Under the pieces are notes generated by a model, which was given only the letters and a program-made list of their open reading frames with translations, was not told the DNA's origin and did no database searches. The position numbers and the translations under genes are program-made. 64,000 nt of DNA. It comes from Talinum fruticosum (taxonomy: Eukaryota > Streptophyta > Magnoliopsida > Caryophyllales > Talinaceae). The stretch spans positions 1,240,001 through 1,304,000 of the forward strand of contig JAITYX010000028.1 in assembly GCA_021018815.1 (NCBI GenBank). The letters run 5' to 3'. Shown piece after piece: positions 22,076 through 33,709 of the stretch. Numbering within the stretch: position 1 is the first letter of the stretch; each line of letters begins with the position of its first letter.

Positions 22076-23860
22076 AACACTAAATCGTTTCAGCTTTTGC
22101 TAGGCCCAGCCCAATCAGGCCACGGCTTTGGCCGGCACCGACCACCGTGCGGTCAACAGCGGGAAAGTCGGGTCAAAATCCATCCTACTGATATTTATTT
22201 TTGGCATTAAATTTTGAACGGTCAATTTTTGAATGGTTAATTGTAATTATTTTTCCTTTAAGTGAGCATAAAACTTACTTTTGACTTTATTAATAATAAA
22301 GGGTAAGCCTACTACTTAGCCAAATATATAGCCAAGAAGGGAAATAACAAGCATAACACTTGGAACTAAATGTTCTAAAGGGGCAAAATAATAAAATTTT
22401 CCTAATTCTAAGCCTTAGTCGAGTCTTAACTTTTTTCCCTTTTGAGCCGCTTGACTTTGTTACATCTCCTTGGGTTTGCTTTTCCAATTCATCAATCTAG
22501 CAAGCCCTTCTTTCTTCTTCCTCCTTAGCCACCTGTCTCCCTTCGATAGGATCGTTCACAAATTTACGGGACCACTTCGGGAATCAAGGGGTGCAGTAGT
22601 AGGAACATCCCCTCATGGATCGCGTTCTCGAGCCCTCAATACTTTAAACCTTTCGGCATTGGTCTCCTTTATCCATTCCGGATAAAATTTGGATACGGTT
22701 ATAGGTTGTTTGTCGACCGGTTTCAACAACCAAGGCAGGTTTATCCAGATATTCAACCTAGCAAGGCACCCGCCTCACACTACCGAAAATATCGAAGGAG
22801 GTAGGCCCAAGTACAATCAAGGTAAGGAATTATCCTGGACTCGACCCGTTTCCCGTATTACATGGCCCGGGAAATAGTACGTATCGGTTCCGAATCCTAG
22901 CAAAACGTACGAAGGGATGCCTCTAAGTATGTGTCCCAAATTGGGACACCCTCTAGTGCTCGATGTACCACTTGATGAGATGCCCCGCCTTAATCTAGGA
23001 CTCCCACCATGATGTTGCCCTATCAATCAACATAAAAAATCGTTGTCGCCGACAAAATTGGGTGGCTAGGTATTGGTCGGGCTTTACAGTCCCCGTACCA
23101 TCTTAAAGTGCTCTACAAGACATATCTCGCACAATGAAGATAAAAACAAATTAATAATGTGTTGCACGATCGGATCCATCCTAATTCAAGGCCCAATAGG
23201 AGTAAAATTAAAATAAATAAAAACGAGAGAACAAAAGCCGAGAGCTTTTGGCTCGCCGGTGCCGGACAATTGTCCTTAGCTAGCGCCGCCTTATAGCCCC
23301 AATAGCGTGTTCTTGACCATCTTAAAACCGCTACCTGCAGCAACATGGGGCTACTCGCGAAATTCTCCTTTCGATCTCGCTTCTACTAGATGTAGCCTCG
23401 AGAATAGTTTCAAGCAACAATCAAAGGGGTCAAGGAAGAATAGTCTACTACTAGTTCAAGCAATGCAACAGGCACTACATCCTTCTAGCGTCCCACCAAT
23501 AGGAAGCCAGCCATAATGGGCCAATGCCTCTAGATGAGTGTCGGTCCCAAGGCATACATGGGCCGAAAATGCAACATCATATTTGTCGATTCACTTTATC
23601 CCCGATCATAATCCACCCGTCTTTCAAAGATTACAATGCCAAAGCGTTGCAGTTTGCTCAAGCACCCAACTAACGTGCGGAAGTCAAGTTCACCAAACGG
23701 CATCGTCGGGAGGCCGACGCGGTGTATCTTAGCCTCTCCTATGGGATTTCTGGTCCAAGCTTATTTTATCCGATTTTTTCTCCTAGATTTATGTCGTGGT
23801 CTGGTCCGGTTCCACTACTTGGCGATCGATTTGCTACGTTTAGGTCATTTTTGTGACCTA
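22076..23860 (+). other. Gypsy 3' spacer and LTR U3, boundary unresolved
   Basis: No coding signal is seen. The LTR start lies somewhere in this stretch, but I could not find its TG terminus. A 19 bp perfect palindrome (GTGTCCCAA-A-TTGGGACAC) is at 22931-22949. Short open frames here resemble nothing I recognise. Confidence 0.35.
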
Positions 23861-25167
23861 GGCTCGCTCCTATAAATAGAGGATCATTTCCTCCATTTTG
23901 AGGCTTCTAAATCCCAACCTAACTTGTTGCATGTTAACCTAGGTTGTGTCATATTAAGCTACACTCGCTAAATTTAAGCTAAGAGCTATTGAATGCTAAA
24001 TTGGTGTTCCGATCTCTTGACTAATTTTCAGCTAATCATTATTATGTTACCCAACATTCTCATCACTTTCTTACACCACTTACCTCCACAAATTCCACAA
24101 AATAGCCTTTTCCAATATCATTTGCCTTTTGTCACGCTTCCGCATTCGGTTCATAAACTAAGTCCACAGGTGAGACAACTTGAGGCACCCAATGTACCAT
24201 TGCTTTCTCACTTACGGTTTATTTATTTTATGCTCTTAATGCTTTCCATATTGTGGATTGAAATGTCTTTGTTTTCAATTCCTCCCCGCCTACTATGATT
24301 TTATTTTTCTTGCTTTCCTTTTCGCTTTCTTTAATCGCTTTCTTTATCACTTTCTTACCTGTTTTTACTGCTTTCCTAGCATGTTTGATTGATTTAATTT
24401 TTCGCATTCGTATGTCGTATGCTTGATTGAAAATATATTATTTTCGACTCACAATTCGAATTAGTAAAGGTCGTCTATTGATGGGCGGAATGGAGGGCTT
24501 ATCCCTACATTTCATACCTTGACCCCGAGACACCGGATTCTTAGTTCTAGACCAATGGAGTCATTTTTTTTAAAGTCTGTTTCAAGCTTAGTTTTCCCAT
24601 ACTAAAATTAGAGGAGTATTCTTTTTATTTTTGTTAATTTTTATTCCTAAAGTTGGTTGGCAACTCCTCCTTTTTTCTATTTTATTTCTCTTAAATAGCA
24701 TCTCAACATTCTAATTTAAAAATGGACAAAATTGATTTACTTTCTCGACAGCCAAGGTTATAGACCGAGACTTATTCCTCAATCTCGGTCTATAGCCGAG
24801 CACCGGTGACGGGACGACACTAGCTCTCGACGGCACCGGCTAGTGGGCGGACTTGGTCGTTGATCCAAACTGGTGTTATCACACCTTTTGGCCCAAATGC
24901 CTTGTGGTAGAAAATGAATTGTGTTTTTTCCTTGTCTTAAATTATGAAATAATATCCCAAGACCCTTTAAAATTAATTTCGAAAATAAATGATTAATAAA
25001 AATTTAAATTACGATAATCGGAAATCTCAATAAGAGACACACCCCTACTTTCAAAAGTTATTTTCAAAACCCAAAACAAGAGTTGCCGTCGTTTCATGGG
25101 GAAACTTCAATCCATTGTCCGCCCGGCCCCCTACAGGAGGGTTATGTGGAGGCTGCTGGTTCCTACA
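23861..25167 (+). repeat. 3' portion of Tat/Ogre-like LTR
   Basis: A TATAAATAGAGG box lies at about 23871-23882, matching TATAAATAGAGA at about 45811 in element C. The two LTRs share further blocks (24440-24620 with 46380-46480). It ends GGTTCCTACA, as does C (47053-47062). The full LTR probably begins several hundred bases upstream. Confidence 0.65.
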
Positions 25168-25886
25168 ACTGAGGTTATATTAACGTCATTCAATAGCTTC
25201 TCAATCTCTTTACATCAAACTGGGTAATTAAATCCCCAAAGTATACTATGAATCGATTCCGCTCAACTTTTATTTCTATAAACCCTAAACCGTAAACCCT
25301 AAACTATATATCATTCCAATTTTCAACATTCAACAAACCAATTTTGCGAATAAATTAACGTAAAAAATAAGAGAGGGAGAGAGAATTTGCATATCGGTAG
25401 AAGCGACGATGGCGAGAGTAAGTAAGAGGGAGCACTAACTAGTCGGCGAGAGTTGAGAGTAGAGCAGACGAGTAGAGAATAGAGAGCGAGAGTGGCGACG
25501 ACGGTGAGGAGAGAGTAGCGACAACAACAAGGAGAAAGTAAGTGAGATGAGAGTAAGAGTGGAGAGTAAGAGTAAGAGTAAAAAGTAGAGAGTAGAGAGT
25601 AAAGGTGGAAACGAGACTCCTCGTGTTTTTTTTTCTGACATACTTTTTACTACGGTTCATCAAAAGACACGTAGTAATAGAGCACCTATTACTATGGTTC
25701 ATTCAATGAACCATAGTAAAAGGTGGATAGATTGACCTAATATTGCAATTCAATTATAGAACCGCAATAATAGATTAAATTAATGAACACTTATTTATAA
25801 AAATGCCACCGCCTCATTTTTTAGTACGGTTTTTGTTCATAGCCGTAGTAAAAGGCCCGTAATAAAATATCATTTCTGTAGTAGTG
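25168..25886. mobile_element. CACTA (En/Spm) transposon, right-hand end
   Basis: It terminates in CTGTAGTAGTG at 25886, the inverse of CACTACTACAG. The last 260 bp contain repeated subterminal words (TTACTACGGTTC, ACCGTAGTAAAA), as is typical for CACTA ends. Bases 25370-25620 are an AG-rich low-complexity stretch. The left boundary is taken as the Tat LTR end. The element abuts copia gag sequence at 25887. Confidence 0.7.
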
Positions 25887-26805
25887 AAATCCACAAGAGG
25901 TAATTAACTATTTCCTCAAATTTTCTAAGAATGATTTAGCTAAGTATATTTATATTTTAGAGGAAAAGTCAACTTCGATTCTTCTTTATTTGAAGAAAAA
26001 TTTGAGTCTCTTAAAGGCGAGAATAAAGTTTAAAAGTTCATTTGGAAAAACTCAATCACAGTTTAAAGCTACTTGAGACCATCTCACGGGGTAATGAGAC
26101 TGAGCCTAAAAGCCTAGGAACCGAAAATGAGCTCTTAAATTAAAAAAACTTGAAGAGTCTCGGAAGATCATTTTAAGACTTACCCAAGGTTAGAAAAACC
26201 TTGATTTATTACTCGGTTCCCAATGTGTCTTCTTCAAAAGGAAGGTCTTAGTTTTAACTTTGAAAAGGATGATAAGTGCAAGAAGAGTCTTTTAAAAATG
26301 ATTCTAGAAAAAATAATTTTCGAAAAGTCGAGCATGGTCCCATTCATCTAATAAGAAAATGAATTGAGCACAAATAAGTTTATTAAAAGAAGTCCCCACG
26401 AGACTCATCACAAATTCAAAGTTTTCAACAAAAAGGAGACTTAATTCCCAAAGAAGAAGAGTTAGAATCGGACCAAACCTAAAATCATTTAAATCGGGTT
26501 CCCAAGTGTGCCCTTCCTCCAAAACCGACCCCAATAAGGACAATTATTGGGTTTGTAAGAGGAAGTTAGAAAGGTTGATGCTCGAAAGTTGATGCTTTAG
26601 ACACTAAGAAAGACTACTTGGAATATCTACAGTTGATGCTCTAGACACATGACGAAGAACTCAAGACTCTTCTCCGAGTTAAAGAAAATCGACAAGTGGT
26701 AAGGTTGCATTTGGGGATAACAGGGAAAGGAGGAGTGTAGGTGTTAGCAGAGTTGGCTATGGAGACAACTCGGTTAACCTTTGTGTCCGGTTGAAGGGCT
26801 CAAAA
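25887..26805 (+). pseudogene. Copia G1: gag C-terminal part and start of protease
   Basis: The sequence after the CACTA end matches codons for PQEVINYFLKFSKNDLAKYIYILEEKS-like residues of copy D (53616), followed by the helical gag C-terminus. A short protease remnant has degenerate DSGCSxHM equivalents near 26620-26660. The pre-integrase VKGLK equivalent ends at 26805, where a truncated LTR begins. It is likely the upstream half of G3 (37141 onward), split by G2. Confidence 0.65.
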
Positions 26806-28133
26806 ATATTCGAGCGTTATAGAAACTCTTGTATAAGTTTTCATTCATTTCTAACCGACTCGAAAGCATGTTATTGCATATCTTCTACACTGATGTTTCT
26901 CACTCACTCAAACATCAACCAAAACTATCGCATGCTCAAATAATTGCTCTAACACTCTTATTCCGAGTACTGATTGCATATTTTACGGTAAATAGAATGA
27001 CTGTGTTAATTACTTATTCTAAGTCGGTTTATTTCCTTGAGAATTGTTGGACTAGATCAAGTTGTTATACTCTAATATTTTACTCTCTCTACTTAATTAT
27101 CTTTAGGATTGACTCGGATGGAATTCGAGTATATTGAATATTAGACTTAGAAAATTCCATTCCTCTAGGCCAAAGATATTTAAGCATTTAATTATCCTAA
27201 TTTAATTAACATATAAGCCTAATCTTGGACAAAGTATTTTATACTTTGAGAACCAATGTGGTTTACTTTTGTAGGTTATTCAAACAAGGCTAACTTATTT
27301 TTAAAATACAAAAGTAATCGGCTTCTAGCTGTCAATCACCAACAGACAAGTTTTATCTACTTCTAAACATAGCTCGGACACCGTGTCGGGGTTGTCTGTT
27401 TCCTAAACTAAAAACTCCAACTCTAGGCTTAGCGGTTGTTTTCACCACAACTTTCAGTCACCATCAAGTGATTGGACCATCTTTTGGAGCCAAGAGCCGT
27501 TGCACAATGTGCACACCCCAACGGATCTTTTTGAGTGACTCAACGACCACTTTGCCTTGTTAGATATAAATTGAAGCCACTTTTCAAGACTTGAAGGTTG
27601 CTGGAATCATTGTAAAAACCTATTATTGAATTCATTCTTATTCAATCTTCTATTTATAACTCCAAGTTTGTATTTCATATTTTTGAGTTGTAAAGAAAGT
27701 CTTGTAATCAATCATATTCTTTTCTTACTTTACGAGTAAGGTCCCTTGACCGAGCTATAAGGGTTAACTCAGCTTAGTTGTTCCTTATTGTAAAGGTTAC
27801 CTCGGTTATGAAGTACTAGATCGAGATAAGGTAACTTTTAAAGTCTAGGAAAACATTATAAGGAATTGTTTAAGGGAGCAATTCTGGTAGAGTTAGTCCC
27901 TGTATTTTGTGGACTCAAAATAGTGGATTTGACTTGGTGCTTGGATTAGCACTGTCCGTGGTTTTCTGCCCTAGGAGGGTTTCCACGTAAATCTTTGTTA
28001 TCACTTTTTCGAGTCCAATCTAAACTCGGAATCCGTAGTTTAGCCGATCTACTGCAAAAATCATTTAGTTTTCTTCATCACCCTATTCACCCCCGCTCTA
28101 GGGTGACTTAGACTCTCCATGAGCAAAACTTCA
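26806..28133 (+). repeat. 5' LTR of copia G2, 5'-truncated
   Basis: It aligns to 35820-37140 from ATATTCGAGCGTTATAG onward, so about 90 bp at the LTR start are missing. TATAAATTGAAGCCAC at about 27565 is the TATA box with one change. It ends AAAACTTCA before the primer site. Confidence 0.85.
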
Positions 28134-28134
28134 A

Positions 28135-28146
28135 TTGGTATCAAAC
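28135..28146 (+). other. Primer binding site of G2
   Basis: TTGGTATCAAACCC starts directly after the LTR end. It matches the Met-tRNA type site with changes from TGGTATCAGAGC. Confidence 0.7.
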
Positions 28147-28192
28147 CCTAGCCTTTCAAGAGGATATCACCATCCAAAGGTATGAAGATCGG

Positions 28193-29935
28193 ATGGCTCA
28201 AAATAATGGAGAGTTCGATGAAAGAAGATCATCGACCGGACCACCGAAGTTCGAAGGTCAAACTTTGCCCATTGGAAGAAAATGATGGAATGTTTCCTGA
28301 TGGACAACGGTTAAGAAGTTTGGAACATCATCCAAGCCAGTAACTACATTCCAATGAAGACGGAGAATACAACTCTTATACCTAAAGCCAAATCCGAGTT
28401 CACCACAGAGGAGACCGAGAAATTCGGAAAGAATTTCAAAGCTATGAACACAATGATGTGTCCCATTAACACGGAAGAATACAACGGGGTCTCGGCCTGT
28501 GACACAGCCAAAGAGGTGTGGGACACTCTTGTCAACACTCGTGAAGGAACAAGCCAAGTGAAACAGGCGAAGGTAAGCAAATATCTTAATAAATACGAGC
28601 TGTTCAAGATAGAGCCGAAGAAAACATCACTCGGATATATATTCGATTCGGAAAGATTACCAATAATCTCAAATCTCTAGGTAGGAAGATTTCCCACGAA
28701 GAAATGTCTAGAAAGTTTATGAGATGTCTACCAAAGAAGAGATGGGGTGCTAAGGTGACAGCCGGACGAGCTTATTGGCAAGGTGCTCGACTCACGAGAT
28801 TCATCTCGAGGAAGAGGATGTAAAGGTCGAACCAAAAAGAATATTGAGTCGAAGGCCTCGGAAGCGGACGTGAAAGTCTAAGCTCTTCGAGAATCGAAGA
28901 GGACCCTATGGTACTTATTGCCCGAGGTTTTAAGAGAATGATGAAGTACAAGAAGTGGGAAAAGAGGCCAAAGGATGAGTTCTACAAGAAAGATAAGAAG
29001 GACGAAAACGTTAATATTCTTCTCCTTCAAAGTTGTCTTTATCTAAGAACTCTAGCTGCTTTGAATGTGGCATCAAGGAGAACATAGTCAAAGACTATCC
29101 TCGAGAGAAAGAAGGATAGAAAGAAGAAGGCTATGATGGCTACCGGAGTGATGACGACTCGTCCGAAGAAGATGACTCCGATGACTCTAAGTGTCTTATG
29201 GCACCGACGGACTCAAAAGTTGAATCGAGTTAGACAACGAGGACTCGAGATATTGATGAGGTAGTTGAATACTTTCTCAAATTCTTAAAAGTTGATTTAG
29301 CACGATATATTTTCATTTTAGAAGAAAAGTCCAATTCTAACTCTTTCGAGTTCAAAGAACAACTTGAGTCTCTTACTAATTAGAGCAATGCTTTGAAAAA
29401 TAAATTGGAAAAATTGAAACAAAATCTGAAAGAACTTAAGACCAATACTCAAGCAAATGAGACGTGATGTCGAGTCACTTAGAATAGAGAATGAGCAATT
29501 GAAAAAAACCTCAATGAGTCTCAAGAGCTAGTTTTAAAATTCACTCAAGGTCGAAAAACCTTGATATGCTTTTAGGCTCTCGGTGTGTCTCCTTCAGGAA
29601 AAAGGACTTGCTTTTAATTAAGAAGAGGAATCAAATTCATATTCTAATCTTTTCAAAAATAATTCCGAACTCGTAAAGTTCGGGAAGGCTAAGCATGGTC
29701 GCATACATTCAAATGAACAGAGGACTAAGCCCGGACCAGCTTACAGGAGAAAGCCTTCTTCTCCAGTTTATAAAAGAAAAGATTCAAAAGAAAGAGACAC
29801 AGACTCGGTTTTCTAGAAGGAAGAACCAGAATCGAGATCGGACCCAAAATTATTCAAATCTGGGTTCCCAAAAGTGCTCTTCCTCATAAAAGGACCACGA
29901 GTAAAGGGAGTTACCGGGTTCGTAAGAGGAAGTAA
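28193..29935 (+). pseudogene. Copia gag of G2
   Basis: The start ATG at 28193 (MAQNNGEFDERRSS) occupies the same place as in A. The UBN2-type domain is best kept at 28354-28680, with KFGKNFKAMNTMMCPINTEEY and EVWDTLVNTREGTSQVKQAK. The zinc knuckle near 29050 reads CFECGIKENIVKDYP: the His and last Cys of CCHC are changed to Asn and Tyr. The acidic and helical C-terminal parts follow. Stops and frame changes occur at about 28288 and 28678 and beyond. Confidence 0.8.
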
Positions 29936-29939
29936 GAAG

Positions 29940-32900
29940 GGTTAGTTTGTTTTTGTCTTGCGGGTAACTCGAAGAAGAAGAAAAGTCATTGGTACTTAGA
30001 CAGTGGTTGCTCATGCCACATGTTAGGAGATTCAAGACTCTTCTAAGCTAGAAGATCCGAAAGGAGGAAAAGTCACATTTAGAGATAATAGTAAAGGAAA
30101 GATAGTAGGGATTGGGAAAGTTGATGAAGGAATCAACACAGTCAGCCTAGTCTATCTTGTCAAAGGACTCAAGTACAATCTCCTTAGAATTTCTCAGCTG
30201 TGTGACAAAGGTCAAGAGGTAATGTTCACTCAAACCAACTGCTACATTTCGATGCAGTCACCAAAGTGACTAAGCTCTCAAGTCTTAGGTTAGGTAATAC
30301 TTACATTATTCCTCTCTCAGATTCAAGTTAGAATTTATCTTATTTAAAAGCATCTATGAATGATGATTCATAGACCCGACATCGTAGACTAGGTTATATT
30401 AGCATGCATACTATCAAGAAACTTGCATCTCATGGATTGGTTAGGGGTTTACCTAACTGTGCATTCAAGAAAGTTAAAATCTGTAAGGCATGCACAAAGG
30501 GTAAGCAAGTTAGATCATCTTTCAAGCCATGTAAATTTGTATCTACATCCAAAGTGCTTCAATTGCTTCATATGGATTTGTGTGGTGAAATTCTGTTAAA
30601 AGTCTTGGAGGTAAATCGTATGTACTTGTTATTGTTGATGATTTCTTACGATTTACTTGGGTGTGTTTTCTTCAGAATAAGAATGAAGCCTTCAAAGAAT
30701 TCACTAAGCTCGGCAGAAAAATTCACATGGAGTCTCGGATTCGGATCGGAAGGATTTGAACCGACCATGGAAGGGAGTTCGATACTCGGAATTTGCAGAC
30801 TTTTGTGACAAGAATGACACCTCTCACAACTTCTCTGCACCAAGAATTCCTTAAGAGAATGGAGTAGTTGAGAGAAAGAACATAACACTTGAAGAAATAA
30901 GAAGGACTATGATGATTAAAAATAATCTACCTTACTATTTACGGGCCGAGGCGATCAACACGAGCAAATTACACACTCAACGGATGCCTTATCGGACCCA
31001 TCTTGAAGAAAACACCCTACGAGCTTTACAAAGGAAAGAAACCCAATATCTCCTACTTCAAACCATTTGGGTGTAAGTGTTTTGCCCACAACAATGGTAA
31101 GGAGCATCTAACTAAGTTTGATGCTATGTTAAATGAAGGTATATTTCTGGGTTATTCATCTCATAGCAAAGCTTATCGAATTTTTAACAAAAGAACTAAC
31201 AAAGTGGAAGAAAGTATCCACGTTGTCTTTGATGAAATTGATCTTGGTAGGATAAGTGAGTCCACATACTTAGATCTCATATTTAATAGAGATGAAGACG
31301 ACCTTGCTGAAGCTGAGCTGAGAAAGAGTCAAAATAGAATTACTAAGGCAACTCATAATGGAGCAACTCATAATGGTATGACTTAGATTGAACAAACTCA
31401 AGAGCTTGCATAGAATACTGAAGAAGAAGTCAATGAGACTCAGCAAGATCAACCAACCGAAGATCAGCCTGTTCAACCAACAAACTTGGTAAATCAAAGG
31501 ATAGGGAAAGCTTTTAACTATGCATCCAGCCACCCACCGAAAACAAACTTTTTGATATCAACGAGTGGAGTACGGACTTGATCTTCTTTTCATAATCAGT
31601 GCGCATTTTTTGCATTCATATCATTAACTAAACCCAAAAATGCAATAGAAGCCTTAAATGAACCTGAATGAGTAGAGGCCATACAAGAAGAGCTCAGTCA
31701 ATTTAAAAGAAAACAAGTGTGGACTCTAATAAAACAACCATCTAATTACCCAGTCATACGAACCAAATGGGTTTTTAAGAACAAACTGGATGAAGAAGGG
31801 TTGGTAGTCAGAAATAAGGTTAGACTTGTTGCCTAGGGCTACAATCAAGAAGAAGTTATTAATTGTGGGGAAACCTTTACACCTGTTGCTAGAATTGAGG
31901 CAATCGGAATCTTGTTGGCATTTACATCTAGCATGAATATTAAGCTTTATCAAATGGATGTGAAATGTGCTTTTACGAATGGTTTCATTCAAGAAAAAGT
32001 CTATGTTGAGCAGGCCGTGGATTTGAAAACTCAAAATTTCCAAATTATGTTTTCAAATTGCAAAAAGCTTTATATGGTCTTAAACAAGCTCCTAGAGCTT
32101 GGTATGAAAGATTCTGCAGTTTCTTGGTTGAAAATGATGTCAAAAGAGGTCAAATTGACAAAACACTTTTCATAAAAACCAAGGGGAAAGACTTTCTTAT
32201 TGCTCGGATCTATGTTGATGATATCATTTTTGGAGCTACTAAAGAAACTCTATGTCAAGTGTTTTCTAAGTTGATGAGACAGGAGTTCCAAATGAGATGG
32301 GAGAACTCAACTTCTTTCATGGTGTACAAATCAAGCAAGACAAGGATGGAATTTATGTGTATCAATCCAAGTATACCAAGGAGTTTTTGAAGAAGTACAA
32401 ACTACAAGAGGTGAAGCATACAGTAACACTTATGAGTAGTAGTTTGAAACTGGAGTCAAATGAGAAAGGTAAAGCAATAGATCGAAACTCTACGGAGGTA
32501 TGATCGGATCTCTACTTTATCTCACATCTAGTAGGCCGGATATCATGTTTAGTGTTTACCTATGTGCTAGATTTTAGGCTAATCCAAAAGAATCACATCT
32601 CACTGCGGTGAAGAGAATTTTCACATAACTTGCGGGGACTCGGAATCTTGGTCTATAGTGTTCAAAAGACTCATAACCGACTCTCACTAGATACTCGGAT
32701 GTTGACTCTGCTAGATACAAAGTTGATAGAAAGAGCACATAAGGAGCATGCCAATTTCTGGGTCAATCACTTATCTCCTGGCACTCGAAGAAACAAAATT
32801 CTATTGCTTTTTAAATTGCCGAAACCGAGTACATGGCAGCTGGAGCGTGCTCGTGCTTAGATTCCGTGGATTAAGCAGACACTTGAAGGATATGGGATTA

Positions 32901-33135
32901 TCATTCAAATCTATCCCAATTAAGTGTGACAATCAAAGTGCAATTAACATTACCAAGAATCCGGTTCAGCACTCAAAAACAAAGCACATTGAGGTCATAT
33001 ATCATTTTCGAGAGACCGTTTCGAGAAAGGCGATATTGAACTTGAATTCAAATCTACGAAATTTCAATTAGCTAATATTTTCACTAAGCCACTTAGTGAG
33101 GATCAATTTTGTTTTTTAGGAATGAGATTGGCATA
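29940..33135 (+). pseudogene. Copia pol of G2 (protease, integrase, RT, RNase H)
   Basis: The protease has WYLDSGCSCHMLGDS with the catalytic triplet at 29999-30007. The integrase finger spans 30370-30510 (GLVRGLPNCAFKK, then ICKACTKGKQ). The core has the VIVDDFLRFTW equivalent near 30640, and the C-terminal piece (TPYELYKGKKPNISYFKPFG) is at 31003-31386. RT runs 31640-32480, with RTKWVFKNKLDEEG, a TAG in VA*GYNQE at about 31834, ALYGLKQAPRAWYERF and an intact YVDDIIFGA near 32213. RNase H ends with ANIFTKPLSEDQ near 33075-33110. Frameshifts inside integrase (30600-31000), RT and RNase H make it inactive. Confidence 0.85.
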
Positions 33136-33388
33136 ATTAATGCATGATTATGTGATTTCTAAGTGCACTTTCCTTGTATAATTATGTGTTATATGTTTAT
33201 TTTTTTGTTTTAATAACAAATGAATCGATTGACCAAGTGAAACTAAGCTATGAGTTATTAGGTCTCCGAGTGTTATGAGTCACTCGAAACCATATTGAGT
33301 TAGACTCGGTTTTTAAGCAAAATGGACATCAAACTTTTAGAATTATCTCTACATAAATGGAGAATTTCGAAATATTTTCTAAAAGTCT

Positions 33389-33439
<51 letters not shown>

Positions 33440-33646
33440 CCGTATGTTTCAATTGGAGAAAACTAACCATTGGAAGAAAGTTGTTAGAATTCTAATAGTT
33501 GAAGAGCATAACGTCACACCGTGTAAGACTCGTCATTAGAGCTTCAGGTGAGACCGAAGGACAAAGGTCATTTCTTTTCACTATAAATAGCATCCCTTTA
33601 CCTTCATTTCTTTACTTTACTCATTGCCTTCTTACTCTCTCCGAAT

Positions 33647-33683
<37 letters not shown>

Positions 33684-33709
33684 GTCCTCTCAATTCCAAA
33701 AATCTCACT
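33136..33709 (+). promoter_or_regulatory. Spacer of G2 with TATAAATA box and CT-repeat leader
   Basis: TATAAATA is at 33582-33589, 121 bp before the ATG at 33710. The leader contains a (CT)n run at about 33650-33682, and a second CT-rich run with small breaks is at 33388-33440. An ATTGG motif is at about 33470. The counterparts in A and B have the same order. Promoter function is inferred. Confidence 0.5.

Larger units (their letters stand above)
21232..25167 (+). mobile_element. Tat/Ogre-like Ty3/gypsy fragment (integrase to 3' LTR)
   Basis: Integrase codons begin right after the B LTR, followed by a non-coding spacer and an LTR that ends in GGTTCCTACA at 25167. The LTR shares a TATA region and long stretches with the LTR of element C (45136-47062), including the GGTCGTCT...GGGCGGA segment (24464 and 46395) and AATGGAGTCATTTT. 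The upstream part of this element is absent. After 25167 CACTA-type sequence follows, suggesting insertion into a CACTA element. Confidence 0.7.

Noticed and set aside
22931..22949. Perfect 19 bp palindrome GTGTCCCAA-A-TTGGGACAC
   Set aside because: It is real, but isolated and short; no U-tract or paired feature suggests a terminator or site.
22470..23875. Several 60-80 codon open frames downstream of gypsy integrase
   Set aside because: No recognisable domain, different phases; they lie in the 3' spacer or LTR of the Tat-like element.
25279..25305. Telomere-like AAACCCTAAAC words
   Set aside because: Only two or three imperfect units, not an interstitial telomere array.
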